A stretch of 64,000 bases of DNA from Stenotrophomonas sp. VV52 (lineage in GTDB: Bacteria > Pseudomonadota > Gammaproteobacteria > Xanthomonadales > Xanthomonadaceae): contig NZ_PKQQ01000002.1 in NCBI RefSeq assembly GCF_002893095.1, forward strand, positions 434,001-498,000, read 5' to 3'. Shown here piece after piece: positions 31,835 to 40,900 of the stretch. The notes beneath the pieces are model-generated. The model did not search any database and had not been told where the DNA came from. It saw only the letters and a list, made by a program, of their open reading frames with translations. The stretch's first letter is position 1, and every line of letters begins with the position of its first letter. The position numbers were made by a program, and so were the translations under genes.

Positions 31835-33843
31835 TTCGCGTAGCGGCCGCCGCAGTTCGAGTCTTCGCCTGGACCGGTTTCGATGGTGGCCAACAACGCT
31901 GCGGGCGGGGCGATGCTCCCCAGCGTCAGCGCGATCGCGCCACGGATGCCGAGGGCCTTGAAGTCCGGGCGGAACGACGGGTCCTTGAAGGTGCCGCCGA
32001 TGCGCAGCGGCGAGCGCAGCGCCAGGATGCTGATGTCCTTCGGGCGCGGACGGAGCAGCAGGTCGAGTTTTTCCTGCTTGAGGTCGATGGTGCCTTCGCC
32101 CAGTACCAGCGTGTCCGTGGTGTCGAACGCGATCTGCTGCGAGGTCATCAAACCGCGCTGCACGCCGAAGTCGCCCCAGGCGCAGCGCAGCGGGATCTGC
32201 CTGTCGCCGGTAAACAGGAACTTCAGCGACTCCGCCACGTCCAGACCCGCAAGCTCCATGATCAGGTTGCCGATATGGCCGCGGCCCATGCCCACCGCCA
32301 CCTTGCCGTCCGAACTGCCCAGCATCGCCGCGATCGAATTGCCGGTGCCGGCAAGATCGATTTCACCGCTGATCCCGCCCGACGCCTGCTCGGCCAGCTT
32401 CGCATCGGGGAACAATCCACCCAGCTGCACCTTGCGGATGCTCGCCTTCAGCTGCGTAGAAATGGTCGGCTTGCGCGCGTCCATCCGGATCGTGCTGCGG
32501 ATGTCGCCGCCCGCCACGCCGAAATTCAGCGGCTCCAGGCGCAGCAGTCCGTCGTCCAGCTTCAGGTGCGCGTCCATGTCATCCAACGGCAGTTTTGGCG
32601 CGTTGATCCGCTGCGCCTTCCACTTCACGTCCGCATCCATCGCGCGCAGCTTGCTCAGGTCGTAGGGCGTATCCGGAAGCACCGTGGGTTTTGCCGCAAG
32701 CGCCGCAGCCTCCGCCTTCTGTTCGGCATTGGCTGACTCGCCCGCGCCGGTTTTCGGCGGCGCGCCGACGAAGCCGGCAAGGTCGTCGAAGTCCAGCCGC
32801 TTGGATACGAGGTCCGCCTTGAGGAACGGGCGCTCGCCGCCGACCTCGATCTGCGCCGTGCCGCCCAGGTCGCTGTCACCGGCCACGCCGGTGAAATTCT
32901 CGTAACGCCACGTATCGTTGTTGCGCTTCAGCCGCCCCTTGAGCCGATAGGGTGGGGTGGACGGAATCGCCAGCCCGATCAGCGGGTACAGGTCCTCCAT
33001 GTCCTGTCCGCTGAGCGCGAAATCCAGATCAAACGTACGCAGTGCGAACGGATTGGTCAGCGTGCCGCTGGCGATTGCGCGGGTCGCGCCCGCGCGTCCG
33101 TCCAGATGAATCCGGAACGGATGGTCGCTGTTGGTCAGTTCCAGCGGCGACTCCGTGTTGCCATCCAGCGTGAATGGGTTGCCTTGCCAGCGTCCCTTGC
33201 CATTGACCAGCAACGGCGGGGCGCCGTCTGCCGTGCGCGGCTTGCCACTGTTGAGCGACACCAGGATGTCGGTCTTCCCTGCCGCGTCCAGGAACTTGAG
33301 ACGACCGTCATCGACCAGCAGGCGCTGCAGCACCGGCGGCTCACCGTCGCTCGGGCCCAGGAAATCCCAGTTGCCGGGCTGGTCCTTGCCCGGCGCCGTT
33401 TCCAGCAACAGGTCCGGACGGGTCAGGCGGATTTCCGGAATACGGACCTGGCCACGCAGCAGCGGCCACGCGCGCAGATCGATCTCGGCGCGGTCGGCGC
33501 TGGCCATGCGCGGCGTCTTCGACCACTCCGCATTTGCAAACGTCAGCCCATCGGCACGCACCGTCAGTGTGCGCCCCAGGTCCACATCAAGATTGCCGCC
33601 AATATGGAACTCGCGCCCGGTCTTGGCCTGCACCGCCCGCTCCACCGGTCCCTTGAACCAGTTCCAGTCCCACAACGCGATGATCAGCAGGATCAGCGCG
33701 AACAGGAACACCAGGATGGCCAGCCAGCGTTGCCCGCGTTTACCGGGACGACGCAGGCGCCAGCGCGGGCGGGAAGGGGGCGGCGTAACCTGAGCGGATT
33801 CAGTATTCACCCGCGCATGGTTGCCCGCCCATCGTGCACACAA
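31831..33843 (-). CDS. AsmA-family protein
   Basis: A 670-residue envelope protein: a basic N-terminus, one membrane helix (residues ~41-60, LAILVFLFALILLIIALWDW), then a long periplasmic beta-rich body with the AsmA N-terminal pattern (GRTLTVRADGLTFANAEWS) and the C-terminal AsmA_2 region (FDTTDTLVLGEGTIDLKQEKLDL, split as two motifs ending LLLRPRPKDIS). AsmA-like proteins are thought to bridge the envelope and move lipids. The start is uncertain: ATG 33843 or GTG 33810, neither with a good ribosome site. The stop is supplied by a SMAG repeat. Confidence 0.88.
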   Translation of the reverse strand: MCARWAGNHARVNTESAQVTPPPSRPRWRLRRPGKRGQRWLAILVFLFALILLIIALWDWNWFKGPVERAVQAKTGREFHIGGNLDVDLGRTLTVRADGLTFANAEWSKTPRMASADRAEIDLRAWPLLRGQVRIPEIRLTRPDLLLETAPGKDQPGNWDFLGPSDGEPPVLQRLLVDDGRLKFLDAAGKTDILVSLNSGKPRTADGAPPLLVNGKGRWQGNPFTLDGNTESPLELTNSDHPFRIHLDGRAGATRAIASGTLTNPFALRTFDLDFALSGQDMEDLYPLIGLAIPSTPPYRLKGRLKRNNDTWRYENFTGVAGDSDLGGTAQIEVGGERPFLKADLVSKRLDFDDLAGFVGAPPKTGAGESANAEQKAEAAALAAKPTVLPDTPYDLSKLRAMDADVKWKAQRINAPKLPLDDMDAHLKLDDGLLRLEPLNFGVAGGDIRSTIRMDARKPTISTQLKASIRKVQLGGLFPDAKLAEQASGGISGEIDLAGTGNSIAAMLGSSDGKVAVGMGRGHIGNLIMELAGLDVAESLKFLFTGDRQIPLRCAWGDFGVQRGLMTSQQIAFDTTDTLVLGEGTIDLKQEKLDLLLRPRPKDISILALRSPLRIGGTFKDPSFRPDFKALGIRGAIALTLGSIAPPAALLATIETGPGEDSNCGGRYAK

Positions 33844-33879
33844 CGCGAAGCAGACGTAAGCGTCGTGTCAGCGTAGCCG

Positions 33880-34512
33880 TTACAGCACCTGTGCCGTCAC
33901 CGCTACGAAGTGGCAGACAGAGCCGCCGATTACGAACAAGTGCCAGATCGCGTGCGAATACGGGATCGACTCGCGGTGGTAGAAGTAGGTGCCCAGCGTG
34001 TACGACAACCCGCCGGCGAACAGCCAGCCCAGCGTCCAGCCGTCGATCGATGACCACATCGGCTTGATCGCCACGATCACCATCCAGCCCATCGCGATAT
34101 AGATGATCGTCGAGAGCAGCTTGAAGCGGCCGGTGTAGAACAGCTTGAACACCACCCCGAACAGGGCCAGCGCCCAGATCGCGGCGAACAATCCCCAGCC
34201 CCACGGACCGCGCAGGCCAACCAGGGTGAACGGGGTGTAGGTGCCGGCGATCAGCAGGTAGATCGCGCAGTGGTCGAACACCTTCAGCCGGCCCTTGGCG
34301 ACCGGGTGCTGGATGGCGTGGTACAGCGTGGAAGCCGTGTAGAGCAGCAGCAGCGCCACCCCGAACACGATGGCGCTTGCCAGCTGCCAGGCGTCGCCAT
34401 AGATGGCCGCCAGGGTAATCAGGACCGCGCTGCCGGCCAGCGCGGCAACGGCGCCGAGCCCGTGGGTCAGGGCGCTGGCGATTTCTTCACGTACGGAAGC
34501 AACAGAGGTCAT
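33880..34512 (-). CDS. Hemolysin III / PAQR-type membrane protein (TrhA-like)
   Basis: A 210-residue, seven-helix inner-membrane protein of the hemolysin-III (PAQR) family. Signature residues are visible: STLYHAIQHP with the first His, DHCAIYLLIAGTYTPF, and HAIWHLFVIGGSVCHF, which together form the presumed metal site. The ATG at 34512 gives MTSVASVREEIASALTHGLG, the family's normal beginning. In E. coli the homologue TrhA affects membrane-energy and lipid homeostasis; a cytolytic role is not implied. It is followed by the AsmA-like gene on the same strand after 36 nt. Confidence 0.92.
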   Translation of the reverse strand: MTSVASVREEIASALTHGLGAVAALAGSAVLITLAAIYGDAWQLASAIVFGVALLLLYTASTLYHAIQHPVAKGRLKVFDHCAIYLLIAGTYTPFTLVGLRGPWGWGLFAAIWALALFGVVFKLFYTGRFKLLSTIIYIAMGWMVIVAIKPMWSSIDGWTLGWLFAGGLSYTLGTYFYHRESIPYSHAIWHLFVIGGSVCHFVAVTAQVL

Positions 34513-34605
34513 GGCGATGATCGTCGCGCGGGGTGGGGGAGCCCGCTCCCCCCTATCATCGCCGCGATGGCGCGCGCGTGCACGCGCCACCGCCGGTGCA
34601 CCCGG

Positions 34606-36210
34606 TCAGCCGACCGAAATGCTGTGCGCCGCCTCTCGGGTGGCGGCGAAGCGCACGTCCGGCGCGCGCTCCTGGGCCAGCTGCAGGTTGACCCGGGTCG
34701 GGGCCAGGTAGACCAGGTGGCCGGCCGCGTCGATGCTGAGGTTGTTCGCGTTCTTCTCGCGGAACTCTTCCAGCTTCTTCTCGTTGCTGCAGGTCACCCA
34801 GCGCGCCGTGGTCACGCTGACCGGCTCGAACACCGCTTCCACGCCGTACTCGTCCTTGAGCCGGTACGCCGCCACGTCGAACTGCAGCACGCCGACCGCG
34901 CCCAGGATCAGGTCGTTGCTCATCAGCGGGCGGAAGAACTGGGTGGCGCCTTCCTCGGACAGCTGGGCCAGGCCCTTCTGCAGCTGCTTGAGCTTGAGCG
35001 GGTCGCGCAGGCGCGCGCGGCGGAACAGCTCCGGCGCGAAGTTCGGAATGCCGGTGAAGCTCACCGCTTCGCCTTCGGTGAAGGTGTCGCCGATGGAGAT
35101 GGTGCCGTGGTTGTGGATGCCGATCACATCGCCCGGCCACGCTTCGGCCGCGATCTCACGGTCGCTGGCCATGAACGTCAGCGCATTGGCCAGCTTCATG
35201 TCCTTGCCGCTGCGCACGTGGAAGGTCTTCATGCCGGCGGTGAAACGGCCCGAGCAGACCCGCATGAAGGCCACGCGGTCGCGGTGCTGCGGGTCCATGT
35301 TGGCCTGGATCTTGAACACGAAGCCGGTCAGCTTGTTTTCCTGCGGCGCGATCACCCGCCCGGTGGTTTCGCGCGGCTGCGGCGGCGGCGCGTGCTCGAC
35401 GAAGAAGTCCAGCAGCGGCTGCACGCCGAAGTTGTTCACGCCCGAGCCGAAGAACACCGGGGTCTGCTTGCCGGCGCGGTAGGCTTCCAGGTCGAACGGA
35501 TGGCTGGCGCCCTGCACCAGTTCCAGTTCGTCGCGCAGGTCGGCCAGCATGCGCTCGCCGATCTTCTCGGCCAGCCCCGGCGAGTCGATCGACGGGAAGA
35601 TGGTCGAGTCCTGTCGGGTGAAGTTGCGGCCCTGCTCGTACAGGTGCACTTCGCCGGAGATCAGGTGCACCACGCCCTTCAGGCGCTGGCCCATGCCGAT
35701 CGGCCAGGTCACCGGCGCACACCGGATGCCGAGCACGCTTTCCACCTCGTCGAGCAGGTCGATCGGCTCCTTGCCTTCGCGGTCGAGCTTGTTGATGAAG
35801 GTCATGATCGGGGTGTCGCGCAGGCGGCACACTTCCATCAGCTTGATGGTGCGCTCTTCCACGCCCTTGGCCACGTCGATCACCATCAGCGCCGAGTCCA
35901 CCGCGGTCAGCACGCGGTAGGTGTCCTCGCCGAAGTCGGCGTGGCCGGGGGTGTCGAGCAGGTTGACGATCTTGCCTTCGTACGGGAACTGCATCACCGA
36001 CGAGGTGACCGAGATGCCACGTTCCTTTTCCAGCGCCATCCAGTCGGAGGTGGCGTGGCGGGCGGCCTTGCGGCCCTTCACCGAGCCGGCCATCTGGATC
36101 GCACCGCCGAACAGCAGCAGCTTTTCGGTCAGCGTGGTCTTGCCGGCGTCAGGGTGGGAGATGATGGCAAAGGTGCGGCGGCGCGCAGCTTCGGTGGCGA
36201 CTTCGGACAT
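34606..36210 (-). CDS. prfC: Peptide chain release factor 3
   Basis: The GTPase RF3, which ejects RF1/RF2 from the ribosome after peptide release. It has 534 residues (E. coli 529). GTPase motifs are plain: [15 protein letters not shown] (G1, residues ~17-31), [14 protein letters not shown] (G3, ~86-99) and FINKLDREG (G4, ~141-149). Domains II and III follow to the C-terminus AAHSISVG. It appears to be a single-gene unit between the hemolysin-III gene and the M23 peptidase gene, all on the minus strand. Confidence 0.97.
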   Translation of the reverse strand: MSEVATEAARRRTFAIISHPDAGKTTLTEKLLLFGGAIQMAGSVKGRKAARHATSDWMALEKERGISVTSSVMQFPYEGKIVNLLDTPGHADFGEDTYRVLTAVDSALMVIDVAKGVEERTIKLMEVCRLRDTPIMTFINKLDREGKEPIDLLDEVESVLGIRCAPVTWPIGMGQRLKGVVHLISGEVHLYEQGRNFTRQDSTIFPSIDSPGLAEKIGERMLADLRDELELVQGASHPFDLEAYRAGKQTPVFFGSGVNNFGVQPLLDFFVEHAPPPQPRETTGRVIAPQENKLTGFVFKIQANMDPQHRDRVAFMRVCSGRFTAGMKTFHVRSGKDMKLANALTFMASDREIAAEAWPGDVIGIHNHGTISIGDTFTEGEAVSFTGIPNFAPELFRRARLRDPLKLKQLQKGLAQLSEEGATQFFRPLMSNDLILGAVGVLQFDVAAYRLKDEYGVEAVFEPVSVTTARWVTCSNEKKLEEFREKNANNLSIDAAGHLVYLAPTRVNLQLAQERAPDVRFAATREAAHSISVG

Positions 36211-36285
36211 GGCGGCACGCGCCCGCCCGGGGCGCTATTCAAAGAGACAAGCCCATCAGTATACCGGGCTGCCCGCCTCGGCGGG

Positions 36286-37173
36286 TCAGGGCGTGGCCGC
36301 CTGGCCGGCATCGCCCTGTTCACGGGCGAAGTGCAGCTCGCCCTGTGGGGCCACGATCCGGGCCGGGATCGAGCGCAGCTGCATGCCGACATTGGCCTGG
36401 ACCACGAAATGCAGGTGCGGGGCGGTACTGAAGCCGGTATTGCCGGACACGCCGATGCGCTGGCCGGCCTCCACCCGCTGGCCGCTGCGCACCAGCACCC
36501 CGTTCTCGCGCAGGTGCGCATACACCGCCATGCTGCCGTCTTCGTGCAGGATCCGGATGAAGTTGGCGCGCTCGCGGTCGCGCAGCGGGTCCTGGCCGTT
36601 GCCGCTGAAATTGCCCTGGACCTGCATCACCTTGCCGGCGCGGGCGGCCAGCACCGGCGTGCCTTCGGGCAGGGCGAAGTCCACCGCGTCGCGGTTCTCG
36701 GCGTCGGCATGGCTGAAACGGCCCTGCGGCGCCTGGGTGACCTGGAAGCGCCTGGCATCGAACGGCAACCGGTAGGCCACGTCCTGCGGCCGTGCGGACG
36801 GGTCGCCGGGCACGGCGTCGAGCAGCAGGTCCAGCCGCTGGGCGTCCGGGGGCAGCTGCAGCCGGGCCACCACCCTGTTGGCCGAGCTTGGCAGCACGGT
36901 CTGCAGGGGCAGGCCGGGCAGCGCGGGGGCACCGGCGCCCGGGCGCAGGGCCACCTGGACCGGGCCGGCCAGGTGGTTCTCGACCCGGGCCTGCCACTGC
37001 GGGGCGCCGCCCTCCAGCGTCAACGAGGCCACCGGGCCGGCTACGGTTCCCTGCGCCGTCGCATCGGCCGTGGGCACCAGGCCCCAGCCCGCGCGCCAGC
37101 TGGCCGCCGGGTTGCCGGCTGCAACGGTCACCAGCGGGCACAACAGCAGCGGCAGCAGCAGGATCCGGCGCAT
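36286..37173 (-). CDS. Secreted M23 (LytM-type) metallopeptidase
   Basis: A 295-residue protein with a signal peptide (residues 1-19, ending VAAG). The N-terminal ~130 residues form a beta-rich domain without a name I can give. The LytM domain is residues ~150-270, with FSHADAENRDAVDFALPEG (first His and Asp of the zinc site), VYAHLRENG and the terminal HLHF motif. The zinc ligands appear complete, so it could cleave peptidoglycan cross-bridges or activate an amidase. It is divergent from the methionine operon; its start is ~70 nt from that promoter. Confidence 0.9.
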   Translation of the reverse strand: MRRILLLPLLLCPLVTVAAGNPAASWRAGWGLVPTADATAQGTVAGPVASLTLEGGAPQWQARVENHLAGPVQVALRPGAGAPALPGLPLQTVLPSSANRVVARLQLPPDAQRLDLLLDAVPGDPSARPQDVAYRLPFDARRFQVTQAPQGRFSHADAENRDAVDFALPEGTPVLAARAGKVMQVQGNFSGNGQDPLRDRERANFIRILHEDGSMAVYAHLRENGVLVRSGQRVEAGQRIGVSGNTGFSTAPHLHFVVQANVGMQLRSIPARIVAPQGELHFAREQGDAGQAATP

Positions 37174-37245
37174 GTTCGATCTTCACGGAAAGGTCGGCGG
37201 ACTCTACATGAGGAAATGCAATATCGCTTCATGCGGATGAAAGGA

Positions 37246-37274
37246 TTGACATCGACCGAAAGCGCTGGCATCGT
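37246..37274 (+). promoter_or_regulatory. Promoter of the metX-metB-hom operon
   Basis: TTGACA (37246-37251), 17-bp spacer, CATCGT (37269-37274). The start site would be near 37281, precisely where the riboswitch P1 stem begins. Confidence 0.6.
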
Positions 37275-37280
37275 GGCTCC

Positions 37281-37396
37281 ACCATCGAGACCGGCAGAGG
37301 GACAGGCCCTTTGAAGCCGGGGCAGCCCGCAGGCGCGCAAGCGACCTGCGTAGGTGCCAAATCCTGCGGGGACCGTGGCGTCCACCGAAAGATGGT
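37281..37396 (+). ncRNA. SAM-I (S-box) riboswitch
   Basis: An S-adenosylmethionine aptamer in the met operon leader. P1 is ACCATC (37281-37286) with GATGGT (37391-37396). P2 is CCGGC/GCCGG enclosing the conserved AGAGGGAC and GGCCCTTTGAA. P3 is GCAGG/CCTGC. The diagnostic core GGTGCCAAATCC follows P3, and P4 is a GGGGAC/GTCC-type stem. When SAM is abundant, expression of metX-metB-hom should fall. Whether control is at termination or translation is not clear: there is no clean U-run terminator before the ATG, which favours translational control. Confidence 0.93.
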
Positions 37397-37447
37397 TCGA
37401 ACCGTGCACGCACCGTGCGCTTCGAACGCGAGCTCCGCGAAAGCTCG

Positions 37448-37480
37448 ATGGCCGTTTTCCTCCTCGGGATACCGCCATGA
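37448..37480 (+). CDS. Ten-codon leader ORF overlapping metX
   Basis: ATG at 37448 encodes MAVFLLGIPP and stops at TGA 37478-37480, overlapping the metX ATG as ATGA. It follows a GAGCT/AGCTC hairpin in the riboswitch expression platform. metX itself lacks a Shine-Dalgarno sequence, so translation of this mini-ORF may deliver ribosomes to metX. It could also be chance; the peptide itself probably has no function. Confidence 0.4.
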   Translation: MAVFLLGIPP

Positions 37481-38505
37481 GTTTCGCCACCGCTGCTGTT
37501 GCCACCGAATCCTTCGCCCCCCTGAGCGTTCCGGTCGATGCCGGGCGCAGCGCCGTGCGCGGCGAGATCGCCGCGGTGCTGTCGATGCGCCACGGCGGTG
37601 CACGTCCGGTGCGCCTGCGCTACGAACTGGTCGGCCGCGCCGGCGCGCCGGTGGTGGTGCTGGCCGGTGGCATCTCCGCGCATCGCCACGTGGCCGCCAA
37701 TGCCGAGTTCCCCGAGAAGGGCTGGGCCGAAGGCCTGGTCGCGGCGGGCCGCACGCTGGATCCGGCCGTGCGCCAAGTGCTGGCCTTCGACTTCATCGGC
37801 GCCGACGGCGCGCTCGACCTGCCGATCGACACCGCCGACCAGGCCGACGCGCTTGCGCTGTTGCTGGATCACCTTGGCATCGCGCAGCTGCAGAGCTTCG
37901 TCGGCTACTCCTATGGCGCGCTGGTCGGGCAGCAGTTTGCCGTGCGCCACCCGCAGCGCCTGGCCCGGCTGGTCGCGGTGAGCGGCGCGCATTGCCCCCA
38001 TCCGTATGCCGCAGCCTGGCGCGCGCTGCAGCGTCGCGCGGTTGCCCTGGGGCAACTGCAGTGCGCCGAGCACCATGGCCTGGCGCTGGCACGGCAGTTC
38101 GCCATGCTCAGCTACCGCACCCCGGAAGAGTTCGGTGAGCGCTTCGACGCGCCGCCGGAAGTGGTCAACGGCCGGGTGCGCGTCGCTGCCGAAGATTACC
38201 TGGACGCCGCCGGTGCGCAGTATGTCGCGCGCACGCCGGTGGAAGCCTACCTGCGCCTGTCCGAATCGATCGACCTGCACCGCGTCGACCCCGCCGCGAT
38301 CGGCGTGCCGACGGTGGTGGTCGCCGTGGAGGGCGACCGCCTGGTACCGCTGGCCGACCTGGTCGGCCTGGTCGAGGGACTGGGCCCGCGCGGCAGCCTG
38401 CGCGTACTGCGCTCGCCGTATGGCCACGACGCCTTCCTCAAAGAAACCGATCGCATCGACGCGATCCTCGCCACTGCATTTCGTACCCCGGGAGAAAACG
38501 CATGA
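37477..38505 (+). CDS. metX: Homoserine O-acyltransferase MetX
   Basis: An alpha/beta-hydrolase-fold enzyme that acylates homoserine, the first committed step of methionine synthesis. It has 342 residues. Visible features are VVVLAGGISAHRHV, nucleophile elbow VGYSYGALVGQQFAVRHP (Ser about 147), a catalytic Asp in the C-terminal third and SPYGHDAFLKE with the catalytic His. The short length and the next gene (a cystathionine gamma-synthase) fit the Xanthomonad MetX group reported to use succinyl-CoA, but acetyl versus succinyl cannot be fixed by eye. It heads an operon with overlapping metB and is preceded by a SAM-I riboswitch. Confidence 0.88.
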   Translation: MSFATAAVATESFAPLSVPVDAGRSAVRGEIAAVLSMRHGGARPVRLRYELVGRAGAPVVVLAGGISAHRHVAANAEFPEKGWAEGLVAAGRTLDPAVRQVLAFDFIGADGALDLPIDTADQADALALLLDHLGIAQLQSFVGYSYGALVGQQFAVRHPQRLARLVAVSGAHCPHPYAAAWRALQRRAVALGQLQCAEHHGLALARQFAMLSYRTPEEFGERFDAPPEVVNGRVRVAAEDYLDAAGAQYVARTPVEAYLRLSESIDLHRVDPAAIGVPTVVVAVEGDRLVPLADLVGLVEGLGPRGSLRVLRSPYGHDAFLKETDRIDAILATAFRTPGENA

Positions 38506-39746
38506 GCCAGTCCGCCGGTTCCGAACCGTCCTGTAGCCGTGTCACCGCCGCCGTGCGCGCCGGGATCGACCGCGATACCGCGCACGGGGCGGTGACCCCG
38601 CCGATCGTGCTGTCGTCGAATTTCAGCTTCGACGGCTTCGGCAACAAGCGCCAGTACGACTACACGCGCAGCGGCAACCCCACCCGCGACCTGCTCGGCG
38701 AAGCGCTGGCCGAACTGGAAGGCGGCGCCGGCGGCGTCATCACCTCCACCGGCATGGGCGCGATCAACCTGGTGCTCAACGCGCTGCTGCAGCCGGGCGA
38801 CACCCTGGTGGTCCCGCACGACGCCTACGGCGGCAGCTGGCGCCTGTTCAACGCGCTGGCGAAGAAGGGCCACTTCACCCTGGTCACCGCCGACCTGACC
38901 GACCCGCGTTCGCTGGCCGAGGCACTGGCGCAGTCGCCCACCCTGGTGCTGGTGGAAACCCCGTCCAACCCGCTGCTGCGCATCACCGACCTGCGCTTCG
39001 TCATCGACGCCGCGCACCGCGCGGGCGCCAAGGTGGTGGTGGACAACACCTTCCTCTCGCCGGCGCTGCAGCAGCCGATCGCCTTCGGTGCCGACGTGGT
39101 GCTGCACTCCACCACCAAGTACATCAACGGCCACAGCGACGTAGTGGGGGGCGCGGTGATCGCGCGTGACCCGGCGCTGCACGAGCAGCTGGTGTGGTGG
39201 GCCAACGCGCTGGGCCTGACCGGTTCGCCGTTCGACGCCTTCCTGACCCTGCGCGGCCTGCGCACGCTGGGCGCGCGGCTGCGCGCGCACCAGGAAAACA
39301 CCGCCGACATCGTGCAGCTGCTCGCCGCCAGCGACGCCGTCGCGCAGGTCTACTACCCGGGGCTGGCCGACCACCCGGGGCATGCCATCGCCGCGCGCCA
39401 GCAGAGTGGTTTCGGCGCGATGCTGTCGTTCGAACTGGCCTCGTGCCCCGGCGACGACCCGCACGCGGCGGTGCGCGCCTTCGTTGATGGCCTGCGCTGC
39501 TTCACCCTGGCCGAGTCGCTGGGCGGCGTGGAAAGCCTGGTCGCGCACCCGGCCACCATGACCCATGCCGCAATGACCGCCGAAGCGCGCGCGCATGCCG
39601 GCATCAGCGAAGGGCTGCTGCGCCTGTCGGTGGGCATCGAAGCCTCCGAAGACCTGGTGGCCGACCTGCAGGCCGGGCTGGAACGTGCCCAGGCGGTGAT
39701 CGACCGCCAGGTGCAGCTGGCCGAACGCAAACGGGTGGATGCATGA
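38502..39746 (+). CDS. metB: Cystathionine gamma-synthase / O-acylhomoserine (thiol)-lyase
   Basis: A PLP enzyme of the Cys/Met metabolism family that joins the acylhomoserine from MetX with cysteine (or sulfide). It has 414 residues. Typical segments are YDYTRSGNPTRDLLGEALAE (residues ~48-67), GGVITSTGMGAI, DNTFLSPALQQP, and the PLP lysine in LHSTTKYINGHSD. The ATG overlaps the metX stop (ATGA), and its own stop overlaps hom. Cysteine versus sulfide preference is not decided by sequence alone; metB is the usual name. Confidence 0.93.
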   Translation: MSQSAGSEPSCSRVTAAVRAGIDRDTAHGAVTPPIVLSSNFSFDGFGNKRQYDYTRSGNPTRDLLGEALAELEGGAGGVITSTGMGAINLVLNALLQPGDTLVVPHDAYGGSWRLFNALAKKGHFTLVTADLTDPRSLAEALAQSPTLVLVETPSNPLLRITDLRFVIDAAHRAGAKVVVDNTFLSPALQQPIAFGADVVLHSTTKYINGHSDVVGGAVIARDPALHEQLVWWANALGLTGSPFDAFLTLRGLRTLGARLRAHQENTADIVQLLAASDAVAQVYYPGLADHPGHAIAARQQSGFGAMLSFELASCPGDDPHAAVRAFVDGLRCFTLAESLGGVESLVAHPATMTHAAMTAEARAHAGISEGLLRLSVGIEASEDLVADLQAGLERAQAVIDRQVQLAERKRVDA

Positions 39747-40813
39747 GCGCGGTGCTGCCGTTCGCACGGCCGGCGTCGCGCCGCCTGGCGTTGCTGGGAA
39801 CCGGGACCGTGGGGACCGCGTTCGTACAGCGCTACCAGTCGCTGCAGTCGCGCGGCATCGACCTGCCGCAGTTCTCCTGGCTGGCCAACTCACGCACCGC
39901 ACGCGCCTGCGGGCAGCAGCCGGCGCAGGCCCTGCAGCACGCCAACGACGCGGCACGCAACGTACCGGTGCTGCAGCCCTGGGCCGAAGCCGAAGGCCTG
40001 CAGCGCGGCGACGTGGTGGTCGATGCCACCGCCAGCGATGACGTGGCCAACTGGCATGAGCAATGGCTGGCGCGTGGCGTGCACGTGGTCACCGCCAACA
40101 AGCTGGGGCAGGGCGCACAGCTGGCCCGCGCCCAGGCGATCACCGACAGCGGCCAGGACGGCGGCGCCCATTACGGCGACAGCGCCACCGTGGGCGCCGG
40201 CCTGCCGCTGTTGAGCAGCCTGCGTGGGCTGGTCGCCGGCGGCGACCGCATCCATCGGGTCGAAGGCGTGCTGTCCGGTTCGCTGGCGTGGCTGTTCCAC
40301 CATTACGACGGCCAGCGCGCGTTCTCGGAGTGGGTGCGCGAAGCCGCGGCGGCGGGTTACACCGAACCGGACCCGCGCGTGGACCTGTCCGGCGAAGACG
40401 TGCGCCGCAAGCTGCTGATCCTGGCCCGCGCCAGCGGCATCGCGCTGCGCGCCGAGCAGGTGCAGGTCACCTCGCTGGTGCCTGATGCACTGGCGGGGTT
40501 GCCGACTGCTGCTGCGATCGAGCAGCTGTCGCTGCTGGACACCCCGTTGCGCGAGCAATGGGAACAGGCGCGCGAGCGAGGCGGTTGCCTGCGTTTCATC
40601 GGCGGCTTCGATGCCCAAGGCGCTACCGTCGGCCTGCGCATCATCCCCCGCGACCACCCGCTGGCCGGCGGCGCCCAGACCGACAACCGCGTAGCGATCC
40701 ACAGCGACCGTTACAACGCCCAACCGTTGTTGATCCAGGGGCCCGGTGCAGGCGCGGACATCACCGCGGCCGCGCTTCTCGACGATGTGCTGACCATCAC
40801 CCGAGCCCGGTAG
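39743..40813 (+). CDS. hom: Homoserine dehydrogenase
   Basis: Reduces aspartate semialdehyde to homoserine with NAD(P)H, supplying the substrate of MetX. It has 356 residues with an N-terminal Rossmann motif LLGTGTVGTAFVQRY (residues ~14-28) and the catalytic-domain sequence GVLSGSLAWLFHHYD. There is no aspartokinase domain and no C-terminal ACT domain. It sits third in the SAM-controlled operon, so homoserine supply and methionine synthesis are regulated together. Its stop codon (TAG, 40811-40813) is the TAG of an adjoining SMAG repeat. Confidence 0.94.
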   Translation: MSAVLPFARPASRRLALLGTGTVGTAFVQRYQSLQSRGIDLPQFSWLANSRTARACGQQPAQALQHANDAARNVPVLQPWAEAEGLQRGDVVVDATASDDVANWHEQWLARGVHVVTANKLGQGAQLARAQAITDSGQDGGAHYGDSATVGAGLPLLSSLRGLVAGGDRIHRVEGVLSGSLAWLFHHYDGQRAFSEWVREAAAAGYTEPDPRVDLSGEDVRRKLLILARASGIALRAEQVQVTSLVPDALAGLPTAAAIEQLSLLDTPLREQWEQARERGGCLRFIGGFDAQGATVGLRIIPRDHPLAGGAQTDNRVAIHSDRYNAQPLLIQGPGAGADITAAALLDDVLTITRAR

Positions 40814-40887
40814 AGCCACGCCCTGCGTGGCTGCAGGGCCTGGAGCATCGGACATCGCGCGGCAGCCACGCAGGGCGTGGCTCTACC
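40809..40887. repeat. SMAG dimer between hom and the convergent hydrolase
   Basis: GGTAGAGCCACGCCCTGCGT + GGCTGC (40809-40834) and its inverse GCAGCCACGCAGGGCGTGGC + TCTACC (40862-40887), 27 nt apart. Together they can fold into one long hairpin between convergent genes. The first TAG is the stop of hom. Confidence 0.85.
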
Positions 40888-40900
40888 CACCCGAGCCCCG

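Noticed and set aside
34270..37314. A 1014-codon open frame on the plus strand opposite hemolysin-III, prfC and the M23 peptidase genes
   Set aside because: It is the mirror of real genes in GC-rich DNA; its translation is rich in Arg/His/Gln/Gly without any domain, and the minus-strand genes carry clear family motifs.
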